A stretch of 64,000 bases of DNA from Bacteroidaceae bacterium (GTDB taxonomy: Bacteria; Bacteroidota; Bacteroidia; Bacteroidales; Muribaculaceae). The notes under the pieces are model-generated. The model was not told the origin of the DNA. It saw only the letters and a program-made list of their open reading frames with translations, and searched no databases. The stretch spans positions 1 through 64,000 of the forward strand of contig JAETNO010000012.1 of the NCBI GenBank assembly GCA_021768245.1. The letters are read 5' to 3'. The stretch's first letter is position 1, and the number at the start of each line of letters is the position of its first letter. The translations under genes and the position numbers were made by a program. Positions 53,659 through 62,085 of the stretch are shown here, piece by piece.

Positions 53659-55560
53659 ATGACTCCGGAAGAGGTCTTGAAGCATCATTGGGGATACAAC
53701 ACTTTCCGCCCGATGCAACGCGACATAATCGACTCGGTGCTCTCTGGCTCCGACACGCTCGGCCTGCTCCCGACCGGAGGTGGAAAATCAATCACATTCC
53801 AGGTTCCCGCAATGATGCTTCCCGGAATCACCATTGTGGTCACTCCGCTGATCTCATTGATGAAAGACCAGGTCGACAACCTCGCGGAGCGGGGAATCCG
53901 TGCCGTCTACTTCCACTCGGGGCTTTCACGGCGCGAAACCGAACTCGGTCTTACCCGCTGCCGTCTTGGCAAGGTACGTCTCGTCTACATCTCCCCCGAA
54001 CGCCTGCAGAACGAACGCTTCATCTCCGAACTCCGAGCCATGAAGGTTAGCCTCATAGTGGTCGACGAAGCCCACTGCATATCCCAGTGGGGCTATGACT
54101 TCCGTCCGTCATACCTGAAAGTGGCCTCTCTGCGCGAAACGGTGGGGACATCCGTGCCGGTGCTCGCCCTCACAGCGTCAGCCACTCCAGAGGTAACAGC
54201 CGACATCATGGAACGCCTCCATTTCCGCGAGCCGAAGGTGTTCGCCCGCAGTTTCACTCGTGAGAATCTCTCATATGTGGTGCGCTATGCCGATTTCAAG
54301 GAGGATACACTGCTGCGCGTGATGCGCGCAACCTCGGGATGTGCCATAGTCTATGTACGTTCCCGACGCCGCTGCCGCGAAATCGCTATGCTTCTCAGAC
54401 GTGAGGGTGTCAGCGCCGACTACTACCACGCAGGGCTTGACCCCGAGGAGAAAGAGATTCGTCAGAACGCATGGAAAGCTGACGAGGTAAGGGTGATGGT
54501 GGCTACCAACGCCTTCGGAATGGGCATCGACAAGCCGGATGTGCGTACGGTTGTGCATTTCGACCTCCCGTCGTCGCTTGAGGAATATTATCAGGAAGCG
54601 GGCAGGGCTGGGCGCGACGGACGGGAAGCTTTCGCCGTTGTCATTGCGTCGGTGCGCGACAAGGCAACACTCTCACGGCGTCTTTCCGAAAGCTTCCCCG
54701 ACAAGGATTTCATTCGCAAGGTCTATGAACTCACCGGCAATTATCTCGATGTAGCCGTTGGCGATGGCTACGGAAGCGTCTACGAATTCAACATCGAGGA
54801 ATTCTGCCACACCTACAGTCTTCCTCCCGTGCCAGCGCAGAGCGCGCTCAGGCTGCTTAGCCGTGCGGGCTATCTTGAATATATCGAAGAGGCAAGCTCC
54901 CGCTCACGCCTTATGGTCATAATGCGCAAGGAAGAGCTTTACGACCTCGAACTTACGGAAGATGCAGAAGAGGTCTTTCAATACATCCTTCGAAGCTACA
55001 CAGGCCTTTTTGCCGATTATGTCTATATAAGCGAGCTCGCCATAGCCCGTGGCACCATGCTATCGAGCGAGGCTGTCTATCAAGCCCTGCTCTATCTCGG
55101 CAGGATTCATGCCGTTCACTATGTGCCACGGCGCACCACCCCCTACATATATTATACTACTTCCCGCGAACTCCCCAAACACGTAATGCTTCCCCTTGAA
55201 GTCTACGAGCGTCAGCGCGATCGCATGAAACTGCGGCTTGAAGCCATGAAAAGATTCGCGTTCTCAGCCGACGAATGTAGGGTAAGGGGCATGCTTGCTT
55301 ATTTCGGCGAAGGCAATGCCGAAGACTGCGGAAAATGCGACGTCTGTCGCGCAAAGCGCAAACGCTCAAACCGCGACGCCGATGCCACCGAAAAACTCGA
55401 AAAGTCAATCCTATATCAGGCCGGACATCCCGGAGGCTCCACAATCACCTCTCTTCTCGAAAACTGCGGGACGACGCGCGATCAAACCATCGCAGCAATC
55501 CGTCGCCTCGCCGACAGCTCCCTCATCCGCATCGAAGGCAACAAAATCACACTCATCTGA
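53659..55560 (+). CDS. recQ: ATP-dependent DNA helicase RecQ
   Basis: A 633-residue superfamily 2 helicase. Walker A is LLPTGGGKS (about residue 48) and the RecQ-specific DEAHCISQWGYDFRPSY holds motif II. ATNAFGMGIDKPDVR and QEAGRAGRDG are motifs V and VI. A winged-helix region (about 390-480) is followed by a zinc-binding cluster (CRVRG... DCGKCDVC) near 540-560, and a short helical C-terminus replaces the HRDC domain. This is the shorter of the RecQ types seen in Bacteroidales. ATG 53659 is chosen because the upstream ATG falls inside a dispersed repeat. Confidence 0.93.
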   Translation: MTPEEVLKHHWGYNTFRPMQRDIIDSVLSGSDTLGLLPTGGGKSITFQVPAMMLPGITIVVTPLISLMKDQVDNLAERGIRAVYFHSGLSRRETELGLTRCRLGKVRLVYISPERLQNERFISELRAMKVSLIVVDEAHCISQWGYDFRPSYLKVASLRETVGTSVPVLALTASATPEVTADIMERLHFREPKVFARSFTRENLSYVVRYADFKEDTLLRVMRATSGCAIVYVRSRRRCREIAMLLRREGVSADYYHAGLDPEEKEIRQNAWKADEVRVMVATNAFGMGIDKPDVRTVVHFDLPSSLEEYYQEAGRAGRDGREAFAVVIASVRDKATLSRRLSESFPDKDFIRKVYELTGNYLDVAVGDGYGSVYEFNIEEFCHTYSLPPVPAQSALRLLSRAGYLEYIEEASSRSRLMVIMRKEELYDLELTEDAEEVFQYILRSYTGLFADYVYISELAIARGTMLSSEAVYQALLYLGRIHAVHYVPRRTTPYIYYTTSRELPKHVMLPLEVYERQRDRMKLRLEAMKRFAFSADECRVRGMLAYFGEGNAEDCGKCDVCRAKRKRSNRDADATEKLEKSILYQAGHPGGSTITSLLENCGTTRDQTIAAIRRLADSSLIRIEGNKITLI

Positions 55561-55591
55561 GAAACTGTTTAAAATTTAGACTGTTTCTCAG
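55557..55591. terminator. Two-way terminator between recQ and the AAA_14 ATPase gene
   Basis: An inverted repeat CTGAGAAAC ... GTTTCTCAG with A/T-rich centre spans the recQ stop codon and ends 2 bp before the stop of the convergent ATPase gene. It could serve both transcripts. Confidence 0.6.
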
Positions 55592-55593
55592 GT

Positions 55594-56946
55594 TCATAAA
55601 ATTATCTCCGACATATCGGAGCCATAGCCGTTAATAAAAATCACATAATAGATAGGCATATAAGATACTGAGCCTTTATTATAGACCTCTCGCTCATTCG
55701 AAAACACTATTCCTCTGCTTATTCTATAATCAGGAGTTGAAATAAGCCGATTCAACGCACTATGGACAGTATAGTCCTTACCTGATTTGATTTCTATCGG
55801 AAGAACTTCGAGATTGTTGAAATCATCTACCAGATAGTCAACCTCCCCCTTCGACTTATTGTCATAATAAAAAAGCTGATTACCATGGGCCCTAAGCTCC
55901 GTGGCGGCCACGCACTCATACAGAGAGCCTAAATTGACACTGCACTCACTATCCAACACAGCCTTTATGTTATTACGGTAGAGCAACCATGACATAAGTC
56001 CGACATCATTAAGGTAAAGTTTAAGGAGATTTTTTATCCCTGACTCTATCAGTGGAAAGGTCGGATTTGAAACGGCCTTGACCTCCAAAGCTATGCCGGA
56101 ACTTATAAGATAGTCTATCTCCTCGACATAATTGTCAGCGCGTCCGTTGGATTTGCCATCAATATCTTTATATACAAGACGTTTTTTCTTATTCTCCATA
56201 TTGGACGGAATCATATCATATATCCTACGGATTTTAAGCCTGTGCGATTCATCATACTTCGAGGCGTCTATTCCGTAAAGCCTGTATATATCACTTTGAA
56301 TCTCCCTGATTCTGACAATGTTTTTTGACGCGATATACTCATTTACCGCTTCAGGAAGGCCACCCACCAAGAGATAGCGCTTAAACAGTTCCATAATTCT
56401 GTTATGGGAGGCCTCATCAAGACTCTCTCCATGGACAAAACGCTCTTTCATTTCAGAAACGACTGCTTCCCCAACACCATTGGCCCATAGAAACTCCTCA
56501 AAATCCAATGGATACATTTCCACAATATCCACACTGCCAAGCGGAACAGAAGTTGTGGTTTTCATTGAAACCCCAAGTAAAGACCCACTGACAGCATATT
56601 TAAACCGATTTTCCTCACGCAAGAACTTCAACATCGTCAGCAGCTGAGGGTATTGCTGTATTTCATCAAGGAAAACCAAAGTGTCTTCATTGCTGCCCAA
56701 TTTGTCTCCGGCAATCATACTCAGCTTAAAATAAAAATCATCCGTCCCACTAATCCGGTCAAACAGACGGTTGCCCTCGAAATCTTCTATCAGATTGATT
56801 TCGATTACATTTTTAAATATTTTTTTTGCGACATGACGAATTATATAGGACTTTCCGACCTGCCGTGCGCCGGTTACAATTAATACTTTATCACCTTTGG
56901 CCGTAAAATTATCATATATAACAGATTCAATCCTTCTTTTAAGCAT
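55594..56946 (-). CDS. AAA_14 / DUF4143 ATPase
   Basis: A 450-residue protein of the archaeal-type/Bacteroidota ATPase family. Walker A is VTGARQVGKSYIIRH (about residue 27) and Walker B is LVFLDEIQQYPQLL (about 100). The C-terminal DUF4143 part contains a PD-(D/E)XK-like core (KGEVDYLVDDFNNLEVLPIEIKSGKDY). Members are numerous in gut Bacteroidales and archaea and their function is not settled; nucleic-acid processing or mobile-element links have been suggested. ATG 56946 lies 4 bp from an array of four iterons; a GTG start at 56955 would lie inside the first iteron. The codon use is A/T-richer than that of the neighbours, which suggests transfer. Confidence 0.85.
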   Translation of the reverse strand: MLKRRIESVIYDNFTAKGDKVLIVTGARQVGKSYIIRHVAKKIFKNVIEINLIEDFEGNRLFDRISGTDDFYFKLSMIAGDKLGSNEDTLVFLDEIQQYPQLLTMLKFLREENRFKYAVSGSLLGVSMKTTTSVPLGSVDIVEMYPLDFEEFLWANGVGEAVVSEMKERFVHGESLDEASHNRIMELFKRYLLVGGLPEAVNEYIASKNIVRIREIQSDIYRLYGIDASKYDESHRLKIRRIYDMIPSNMENKKKRLVYKDIDGKSNGRADNYVEEIDYLISSGIALEVKAVSNPTFPLIESGIKNLLKLYLNDVGLMSWLLYRNNIKAVLDSECSVNLGSLYECVAATELRAHGNQLFYYDNKSKGEVDYLVDDFNNLEVLPIEIKSGKDYTVHSALNRLISTPDYRISRGIVFSNEREVYNKGSVSYMPIYYVIFINGYGSDMSEIIL

Positions 56947-56950
56947 ATGA

Positions 56951-57063
56951 TACACTTTTCCAATAAAATTTATATCGCAAAACTACACTTTTCCAATAAA
57001 ATTTGCAAGGGAAAACTACACTTTTCCAATAAAAATCACGGGTAAAACATACACTTTTCCAAT
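56951..57063 (-). repeat. Four iterons with exact 33-bp spacing upstream of the AAA_14 ATPase
   Basis: The motif TACACTTTTCCAATA (plus strand) starts at 56951, 56984, 57017 and 57050; the last copy matches 14 of 15. The period is exactly 33 bp three times running. The 18-bp spacers differ but share A-rich ends (AAAT start, AAAAC end). The first copy is 4 bp from the start codon of the ATPase gene, so on the minus strand TATTGGAAAAGTGTA repeats run into the gene. Three helical turns between sites would put bound proteins on one DNA face. The function is unknown; autoregulation or a mobile-element end are options. Confidence 0.9.
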
Positions 57064-57086
57064 TTTACGGATTGATACAAAAAGGA

Positions 57087-57112
57087 CTGTCTACGCAATC
57101 ACGCGCAGACAG
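57087..57112 (-). terminator. Terminator of the DUF6359-like gene
   Basis: Stem CTGTCTACGC (57087-57096) with GCGCAGACAG (57103-57112), nine of ten pairs, followed on the minus strand by CCTTTTTG. It starts 37 bp beyond the stop of the gene at 57149. Confidence 0.75.
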
Positions 57113-57148
57113 CCCCGAATTGATATGAGATCATTAATTGAACTCGGA

Positions 57149-58435
57149 TTATTTGATGATGACCTTGGTCACCTTGTTGCCCTGACGACGGATGAAGAGA
57201 CCGTTTTCAGGATTTGCAACGCGAACGCCCTGGAGGTTGAAGTATTCAACAGGAGCATTTACGGAATCGATATCGATATCTTCGATGCCGGTAGTGCTGT
57301 CAAGACCTGAAACGTATTCAGCGTTCTTTACACCGGTAGCGCCATAATAAGCTTCGAGAGTACCCTTCACAATCACAGTTTTTCCTACGTTTGAAGGATT
57401 GTATACAATATTAAGCTTGGCACGGTTATCACCGGAAGGAAGAGCGACAGGAATCATGTTGCCTTCAGCGTCCTTAAGGATAATATTGGTAGCTGCGGGG
57501 GTAGCTGCTTCCTGAATCTTTCCGTCGACGGCATTGGCAGCGGTCTTTTCATTGATGATACCCTCTACATAGAACGGGCCCTTGTTGACATTAGCCAAAG
57601 CAATCACGTCGGCAACGGTAAGAGGATTAGCCTCTGTGCCTTCATTAGCTACTGTGATACCCGAAAGGGCGACTTCTGCCTTAAGGTCACCTACAGAGAA
57701 TGTAAGAGTTGCGGAAGTATTGCCGACAGCCTTGCCATTGTAAGTAACAACCACACCTTCTGCAGCCTCAGCAGCGGTAAGCGAAGCGGACGAGAGAGTG
57801 AAAGCATCGTTATCGACACTGACAGCGATATTCTCAGTGATATTTTCAGCAGTAGCCTTGACAGTCACTTCCTGCTTGCCGTTGAGAGGAACTGCGAACG
57901 TGGCACTTTCAACAGCAGCTGAAAGAGTAGGAGCTGTAGTAGCCTCTACATAAGTAAACTTATTGAACTGCTGATTATATTTATTGGTATTGGTCTCAAT
58001 CTTATAGACAGTACCTGCAGCACGTGAGCCTACCGGGACGGGGACTTTTACGTCTGCATTATGCACGTTTACAGCAACCGCTTCCGCTATTTTTGTCTCG
58101 CCGGCATAAACGTTCACAGTGCTCTGAGCATTTGTAGAACAACCGCTGGTGGTAGTAAGAATGATTTCAGCACATTCAATCGGCAAGGTGAAAGACACAT
58201 ATGCACCGGCATTTTTCTTGGCATCAACAAACAGATAGTTACCGACATTGGCACCCATAAAATTATAAGTTATACCTGTTGCAGTTGAAGTTCTTGCTTC
58301 CGGAGTAGTCACACCTTGAGTCCAGGAAGTTACAGCCCATTCTTTAGCATTAGTCCAATCTTCAACGATATTTGCAGCCTTGGCAGCTCCGGAAAGACCG
58401 AGAAGAATTGCGAGGGAGAGTAGAGTTTTTTTCAT
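57149..58435 (-). CDS. Exported protein with DUF6359-like OB-fold domain and C-terminal sorting-like tail
   Basis: A 428-residue protein with a signal peptide (LAILLGLSGAAKAA). Residues about 22-165 look like a beta-sandwich, about 170-265 like an Ig-type domain (AALSGITV), and GTEANPLTVADVIALANVNKGPFYVEGIINE (about 270-300) opens an OB-fold domain like DUF6359, common in Bacteroidales. The end, EYFNLQGVRVANPENGLFIRRQGNKVTKVIIK, is a conserved tail of many secreted Bacteroidales proteins. It runs divergently from the susC-like gene across a 479-bp gap. Binding to a glycan or nucleic acid is possible; no enzyme motif is visible. Confidence 0.7.
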   Translation of the reverse strand: MKKTLLSLAILLGLSGAAKAANIVEDWTNAKEWAVTSWTQGVTTPEARTSTATGITYNFMGANVGNYLFVDAKKNAGAYVSFTLPIECAEIILTTTSGCSTNAQSTVNVYAGETKIAEAVAVNVHNADVKVPVPVGSRAAGTVYKIETNTNKYNQQFNKFTYVEATTAPTLSAAVESATFAVPLNGKQEVTVKATAENITENIAVSVDNDAFTLSSASLTAAEAAEGVVVTYNGKAVGNTSATLTFSVGDLKAEVALSGITVANEGTEANPLTVADVIALANVNKGPFYVEGIINEKTAANAVDGKIQEAATPAATNIILKDAEGNMIPVALPSGDNRAKLNIVYNPSNVGKTVIVKGTLEAYYGATGVKNAEYVSGLDSTTGIEDIDIDSVNAPVEYFNLQGVRVANPENGLFIRRQGNKVTKVIIK

Positions 58436-58529
58436 AAGCTATTAATTATTAGGTGATTGAATATTACATAAAGGATGAATAATTTGTTCGGTATATATTT
58501 ACGGAATACTGCGACAGACTATTCAATTA

Positions 58530-58537
58530 CAAAGATA
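58530..58537 (-). promoter_or_regulatory. -7 element of the DUF6359-like gene
   Basis: On the minus strand TATCTTTG matches the consensus. The start would be near 58523 with a leader of about 88 nt. No clear TTTG at -33. Confidence 0.5.
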
Positions 58538-58735
58538 GGTCTTAGCGGGTTAATATTAAGTAACGTTTTTGTTAAAAATAATTAACCGCAACCAAAGTAA
58601 AATGAAATAGGCCCCAAAATGGCACATAAGGCGGATAGTCATATCACATTTGCACATTTTACCCAAAACCATTCATATTTTAACATCACCCACACCTTAA
58701 ACAACGATAATAAAAATTTTTTGTGTTAAATTTTC

Positions 58736-58765
58736 TTTGACAATAAAAAATATTGTATATCTTTG
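58736..58765 (+). promoter_or_regulatory. Promoter of the susC-like operon
   Basis: TTTG (58736-58739) and TATCTTTG (58758-58765) are 18 nt apart, close to the preferred spacing. The start is near 58772, giving a 143-nt leader. A housekeeping-type promoter here argues against strict ECF-sigma control. Confidence 0.65.
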
Positions 58766-58914
58766 CGGAGTACAGCTTAACGATGCAATCAACTGATTTA
58801 TAAGGCTTAAAGAGCCTCACAAGCCGCAATAGGACAATAAGCAGTCCGACTGGAAGCCATCTAAAACGCTACTTATTACATTCTTACCTTAATCAACCAA
58901 ACCACTTTAAATTC

Positions 58915-61900
58915 ATGAAGTGCACATTAACCTACCTGAGGTCCATAGTGCTTATGATAGTCTGCATGACTCCACTATGGGCGTTTTCCCAGAACATCAC
59001 AGTGACGGGAACCGTGCTCGATGAAGCGGGCGATCCGCTAATCGGAGCAACAGTGCAACAGAAGGGCTCCGGCAACGGTATCGCCACCGATATCGACGGT
59101 AACTTCAAATTAAACGTGCCCAAAAACGCTACTCTCGTGGTGTCCTACGTAGGATACACCACACAGGCTGTGGCCGTCGACGGACGCACAAATATCACAA
59201 TCACCATGAAAGAGAACTCCGAAGTTCTTGACGAGGTGGTGGTAGTCGGCTACGGCCAGATGAAACGCTCCGACATGACCGGTTCGGTCGCTTCGGTCAG
59301 CGATGCCGCCATCAAGAAATCAGTGCCCACCAGCATTGACCAAGTGCTTCAGGGACGCGCCGCCGGCGTTCAGATTCAGGCCAACTCGGGAACCCCGGGA
59401 GCATCGTCGTCAATCCGCATCCGCGGTATCAACTCGCTCAACGCCACCAACCAGCCAATTTTCGTGATTGACGGTGTAGTAATCGACTCCGCGACCGACG
59501 ACGAAAGCGCCAACCCTCTCAGCGCCATCAACCCCTCTGACATCGTCAGCATGGACATCCTCAAGGATGCCTCCGCAACCGCAATCTACGGTTCGCGTGC
59601 ATCTAACGGTGTAATCATGATCACCACCAAGCGCGGTCAGGCAGGAAACGCCACAGTTACCTACGACGGTTATGTGGGCTGGCAGGAAATGCCCAAGAAA
59701 TACGAGATGCTCAATCTCCGCGAGTATGCCATCCACCACAACTACCGTGCCAACGAGCTTAACCTCCTCGACCCCTCGAGCGCGTTTGTACGTCCCGACA
59801 TGCTCGGCGAAGGCACCGACTGGCAGGATGAACTTTTCAAGAAGGCTTTCATGACCAACCACAGCATATCAATCTCCGGAGGTAATGAAAAGACCACCTA
59901 CGCTTTCTCAGGCGGCTATCTGAAGCAGAACGGTATAGCCCTCGGCTCTGGTTTCCGCCGTCTCTCGCTCCGCTCCAACATCGACACCCAAATCAAGCAG
60001 TGGCTTAGGGGGGGAATAAACTTCTCATTCTCAGAGACTAAGCAAGAAGTCGGCACTGACAAGAACACAATCATGAGCGCGCTCATGCAGCAGCCGACAG
60101 TCGCAGTCACCTCTCCCGACGGCAGCTTCGACGGCCCGGAAGACGTCTGGATGCCAGACAACCCCGTAGGTCTCGCCGAACTCATCACCAACAACAACCG
60201 CAAGACCAACTTCCGTTTCAACACATATCTCGAAGCTACCTTATATAAAGGCCTCACACTGAAAACAGAAGTTTCCGGCGACTGGAACTACAACAACTAT
60301 TACTACTACATGCCCGACTATCAGTTCGGCATCAAGACTCAGGACACACGCACGTCAAAGTGGACAAAGACCAACACAAAATACTGGTCATGGCGCAACA
60401 TCCTCACCTACAACATGACCTTCAACAAGGTTCACAGCGTCAATGCCATGCTCGGTCAGGAAATGAGCCATTTCAACTGGGAAACACAGGTCGGCAACGC
60501 CACCGGTTTCATCACCAACACAACCCCCGACCTCTCTGCAGGCGACATCACCACATCGACCACTACCGGCCACAAGTTTGCCAACTCCCTCCTCTCCTAC
60601 TTCGGTCGCGTCTTCTATTCGTTTGACGACCGCTACCTCCTTACCGCCACCCTCCGCCGCGACGGCTCCTCGAAGTTCAACAAGGACAAACGCTGGGGAT
60701 GGTTCCCGTCAGTGGCACTCGCATGGCGCGCATCACAGGAAAGCTTCCTCCGCGACATCACCTGGATGAACAACGCGAAACTCCGTGCAGGCTGGGGCTC
60801 CACAGGTAACCAGAACGTAGACCAGTGGGCATCCATCGCACTCCTTTCGTTCAAGACCACACCCTGGGGCACAGGCGTCCTCACCGGCAATACCCCCAAC
60901 CCCGACCTCACATGGGAGACAACCCATTCATGGAACGTCGGTCTTGACCTCGGCTTCCTCGACAACCGCATCGAACTCGTGGCCGACCTCTACTACAAGA
61001 AGACCAAAAACCTTCTTCTCCAGGTGCAATTACCCGCCTATATCGGTTCATCCGGCCAAGGCGCGGCTTCCAATCCCTGGCAGAACATCGGCTCTCTTGA
61101 GAACAAGGGTATAGAGCTAACGCTCAACACCACCAACATCACCAACAAGGATTTCCAGTGGACCACCAATGTTGTCTTCGGTCTGAACCGCAACAAAGTG
61201 CTCAGCCTCGACACCGAAACCGCCACTCTCGAAAAATCCTTCCAGCCCTCGTCGACCAACTTCATCGTGACAAAGACCGCAGTAGGCCAGCCCATCGGAC
61301 AGTTCTGGGGCTACAAGGTGATAGGCCGCTTCGACAAGCCCACCGACTTCTACCGCCACGATGAAAACGGCAACCTCGTCCAGGTCGCAATCCCCGAAGG
61401 CAACACAATTGCCGAAAGCTCGACATGGATCGGCGACTATATCTTCGACGACAAGAACGGCGACGGCAAAATCAACGCAGAGGACTGCCAATATCTCGGC
61501 AACCCTGAACCGAAGTTCACCTACGGTATCGGCAACACCTTTTCCTATAAAGGCATCGACCTCACCATCTTCTTCTCGGGCAGCTACGGCAACAAGGCCC
61601 TCAACCTCACCCGCTACCGCATCGAAGACCCCCGTCAGAACAGCAACATCCTGCGCGAGGCCCTCAACTATGCACGCATCGAGAAAATCGACCCCAACGG
61701 CCCCGACGGAGACTACCGCAACCTCTACATCGCCAACGCAGGCTCTACAACAATGCCGGCCGTACAGCGCTCGGACGCAAACTCCAACTACACGCGCATC
61801 AGCGACCGCCTCATCGAGGACGCTTCCTACATCCGTCTCCAGAACATCTCCCTCGGCTACACCCTGCCGAAGCAGTGGGTACGCAAGGTCTATCTCGACA

Positions 61901-62067
61901 ATGTGCGCGTCTACATGAACATCCAGAATCTCCACACATGGACCAAGTATAAGGGTCTCGACCCCGAAGTAGGCGCAATGTACGGCGACGCCCTCATGAC
62001 CGGCGTCGACTATGGCCGCTATCCTTCGCCGAGAATCTACACCTTCGGTCTCAACGTATCATTCTAA
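58915..62067 (+). CDS. SusC/RagA-family TonB-dependent outer-membrane transporter
   Basis: A 1050-residue glycan importer. After the signal peptide (MTPLWAFSQ) comes a carboxypeptidase-regulatory-like domain (about 28-110, ITVTGTVLDEAGDPLIGATV), the TonB-box region DEVVVVGYG (about 107), the plug with SSIRIRGINSLNATNQPIFVIDG and ASATAIYGSRASNGVIMITTKRG, then a 22-stranded barrel ending in a phenylalanine strand (YTFGLNVSF). No N-terminal extension for anti-sigma signalling is present, so it is a plain SusC. It pairs with the SusD-like lipoprotein 18 bp downstream. The substrate cannot be read from the sequence. Confidence 0.96.
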   Translation: MKCTLTYLRSIVLMIVCMTPLWAFSQNITVTGTVLDEAGDPLIGATVQQKGSGNGIATDIDGNFKLNVPKNATLVVSYVGYTTQAVAVDGRTNITITMKENSEVLDEVVVVGYGQMKRSDMTGSVASVSDAAIKKSVPTSIDQVLQGRAAGVQIQANSGTPGASSSIRIRGINSLNATNQPIFVIDGVVIDSATDDESANPLSAINPSDIVSMDILKDASATAIYGSRASNGVIMITTKRGQAGNATVTYDGYVGWQEMPKKYEMLNLREYAIHHNYRANELNLLDPSSAFVRPDMLGEGTDWQDELFKKAFMTNHSISISGGNEKTTYAFSGGYLKQNGIALGSGFRRLSLRSNIDTQIKQWLRGGINFSFSETKQEVGTDKNTIMSALMQQPTVAVTSPDGSFDGPEDVWMPDNPVGLAELITNNNRKTNFRFNTYLEATLYKGLTLKTEVSGDWNYNNYYYYMPDYQFGIKTQDTRTSKWTKTNTKYWSWRNILTYNMTFNKVHSVNAMLGQEMSHFNWETQVGNATGFITNTTPDLSAGDITTSTTTGHKFANSLLSYFGRVFYSFDDRYLLTATLRRDGSSKFNKDKRWGWFPSVALAWRASQESFLRDITWMNNAKLRAGWGSTGNQNVDQWASIALLSFKTTPWGTGVLTGNTPNPDLTWETTHSWNVGLDLGFLDNRIELVADLYYKKTKNLLLQVQLPAYIGSSGQGAASNPWQNIGSLENKGIELTLNTTNITNKDFQWTTNVVFGLNRNKVLSLDTETATLEKSFQPSSTNFIVTKTAVGQPIGQFWGYKVIGRFDKPTDFYRHDENGNLVQVAIPEGNTIAESSTWIGDYIFDDKNGDGKINAEDCQYLGNPEPKFTYGIGNTFSYKGIDLTIFFSGSYGNKALNLTRYRIEDPRQNSNILREALNYARIEKIDPNGPDGDYRNLYIANAGSTTMPAVQRSDANSNYTRISDRLIEDASYIRLQNISLGYTLPKQWVRKVYLDNVRVYMNIQNLHTWTKYKGLDPEVGAMYGDALMTGVDYGRYPSPRIYTFGLNVSF

Positions 62068-62085
62068 CCTAAACAAGATATCACA

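Larger units (their letters stand above)
58436..58914. other. Divergent 479-bp intergenic region at the polysaccharide utilisation locus
   Basis: No credible gene is found. It holds a leftward promoter element (58530-58537) and a rightward one (58736-58765). Between them lies about 200 bp of A/T-rich DNA with no strong repeat. The right side is a 143-nt leader of the susC-like gene, with a small hairpin GGCT/AGCC (about 58803-58815). A regulator such as a SusR, hybrid two-component protein or anti-sigma pair is not encoded in the window. Confidence 0.6.

Noticed and set aside
56951..57063. CRISPR array
   Set aside because: Repeats of 15 bp with 18-bp spacers are too short, there are only four, and no cas genes are nearby.
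58436..58914. tRNA or regulatory RNA gene in the divergent gap
   Set aside because: I looked for cloverleaf and strong stem features and saw only a small leader hairpin.
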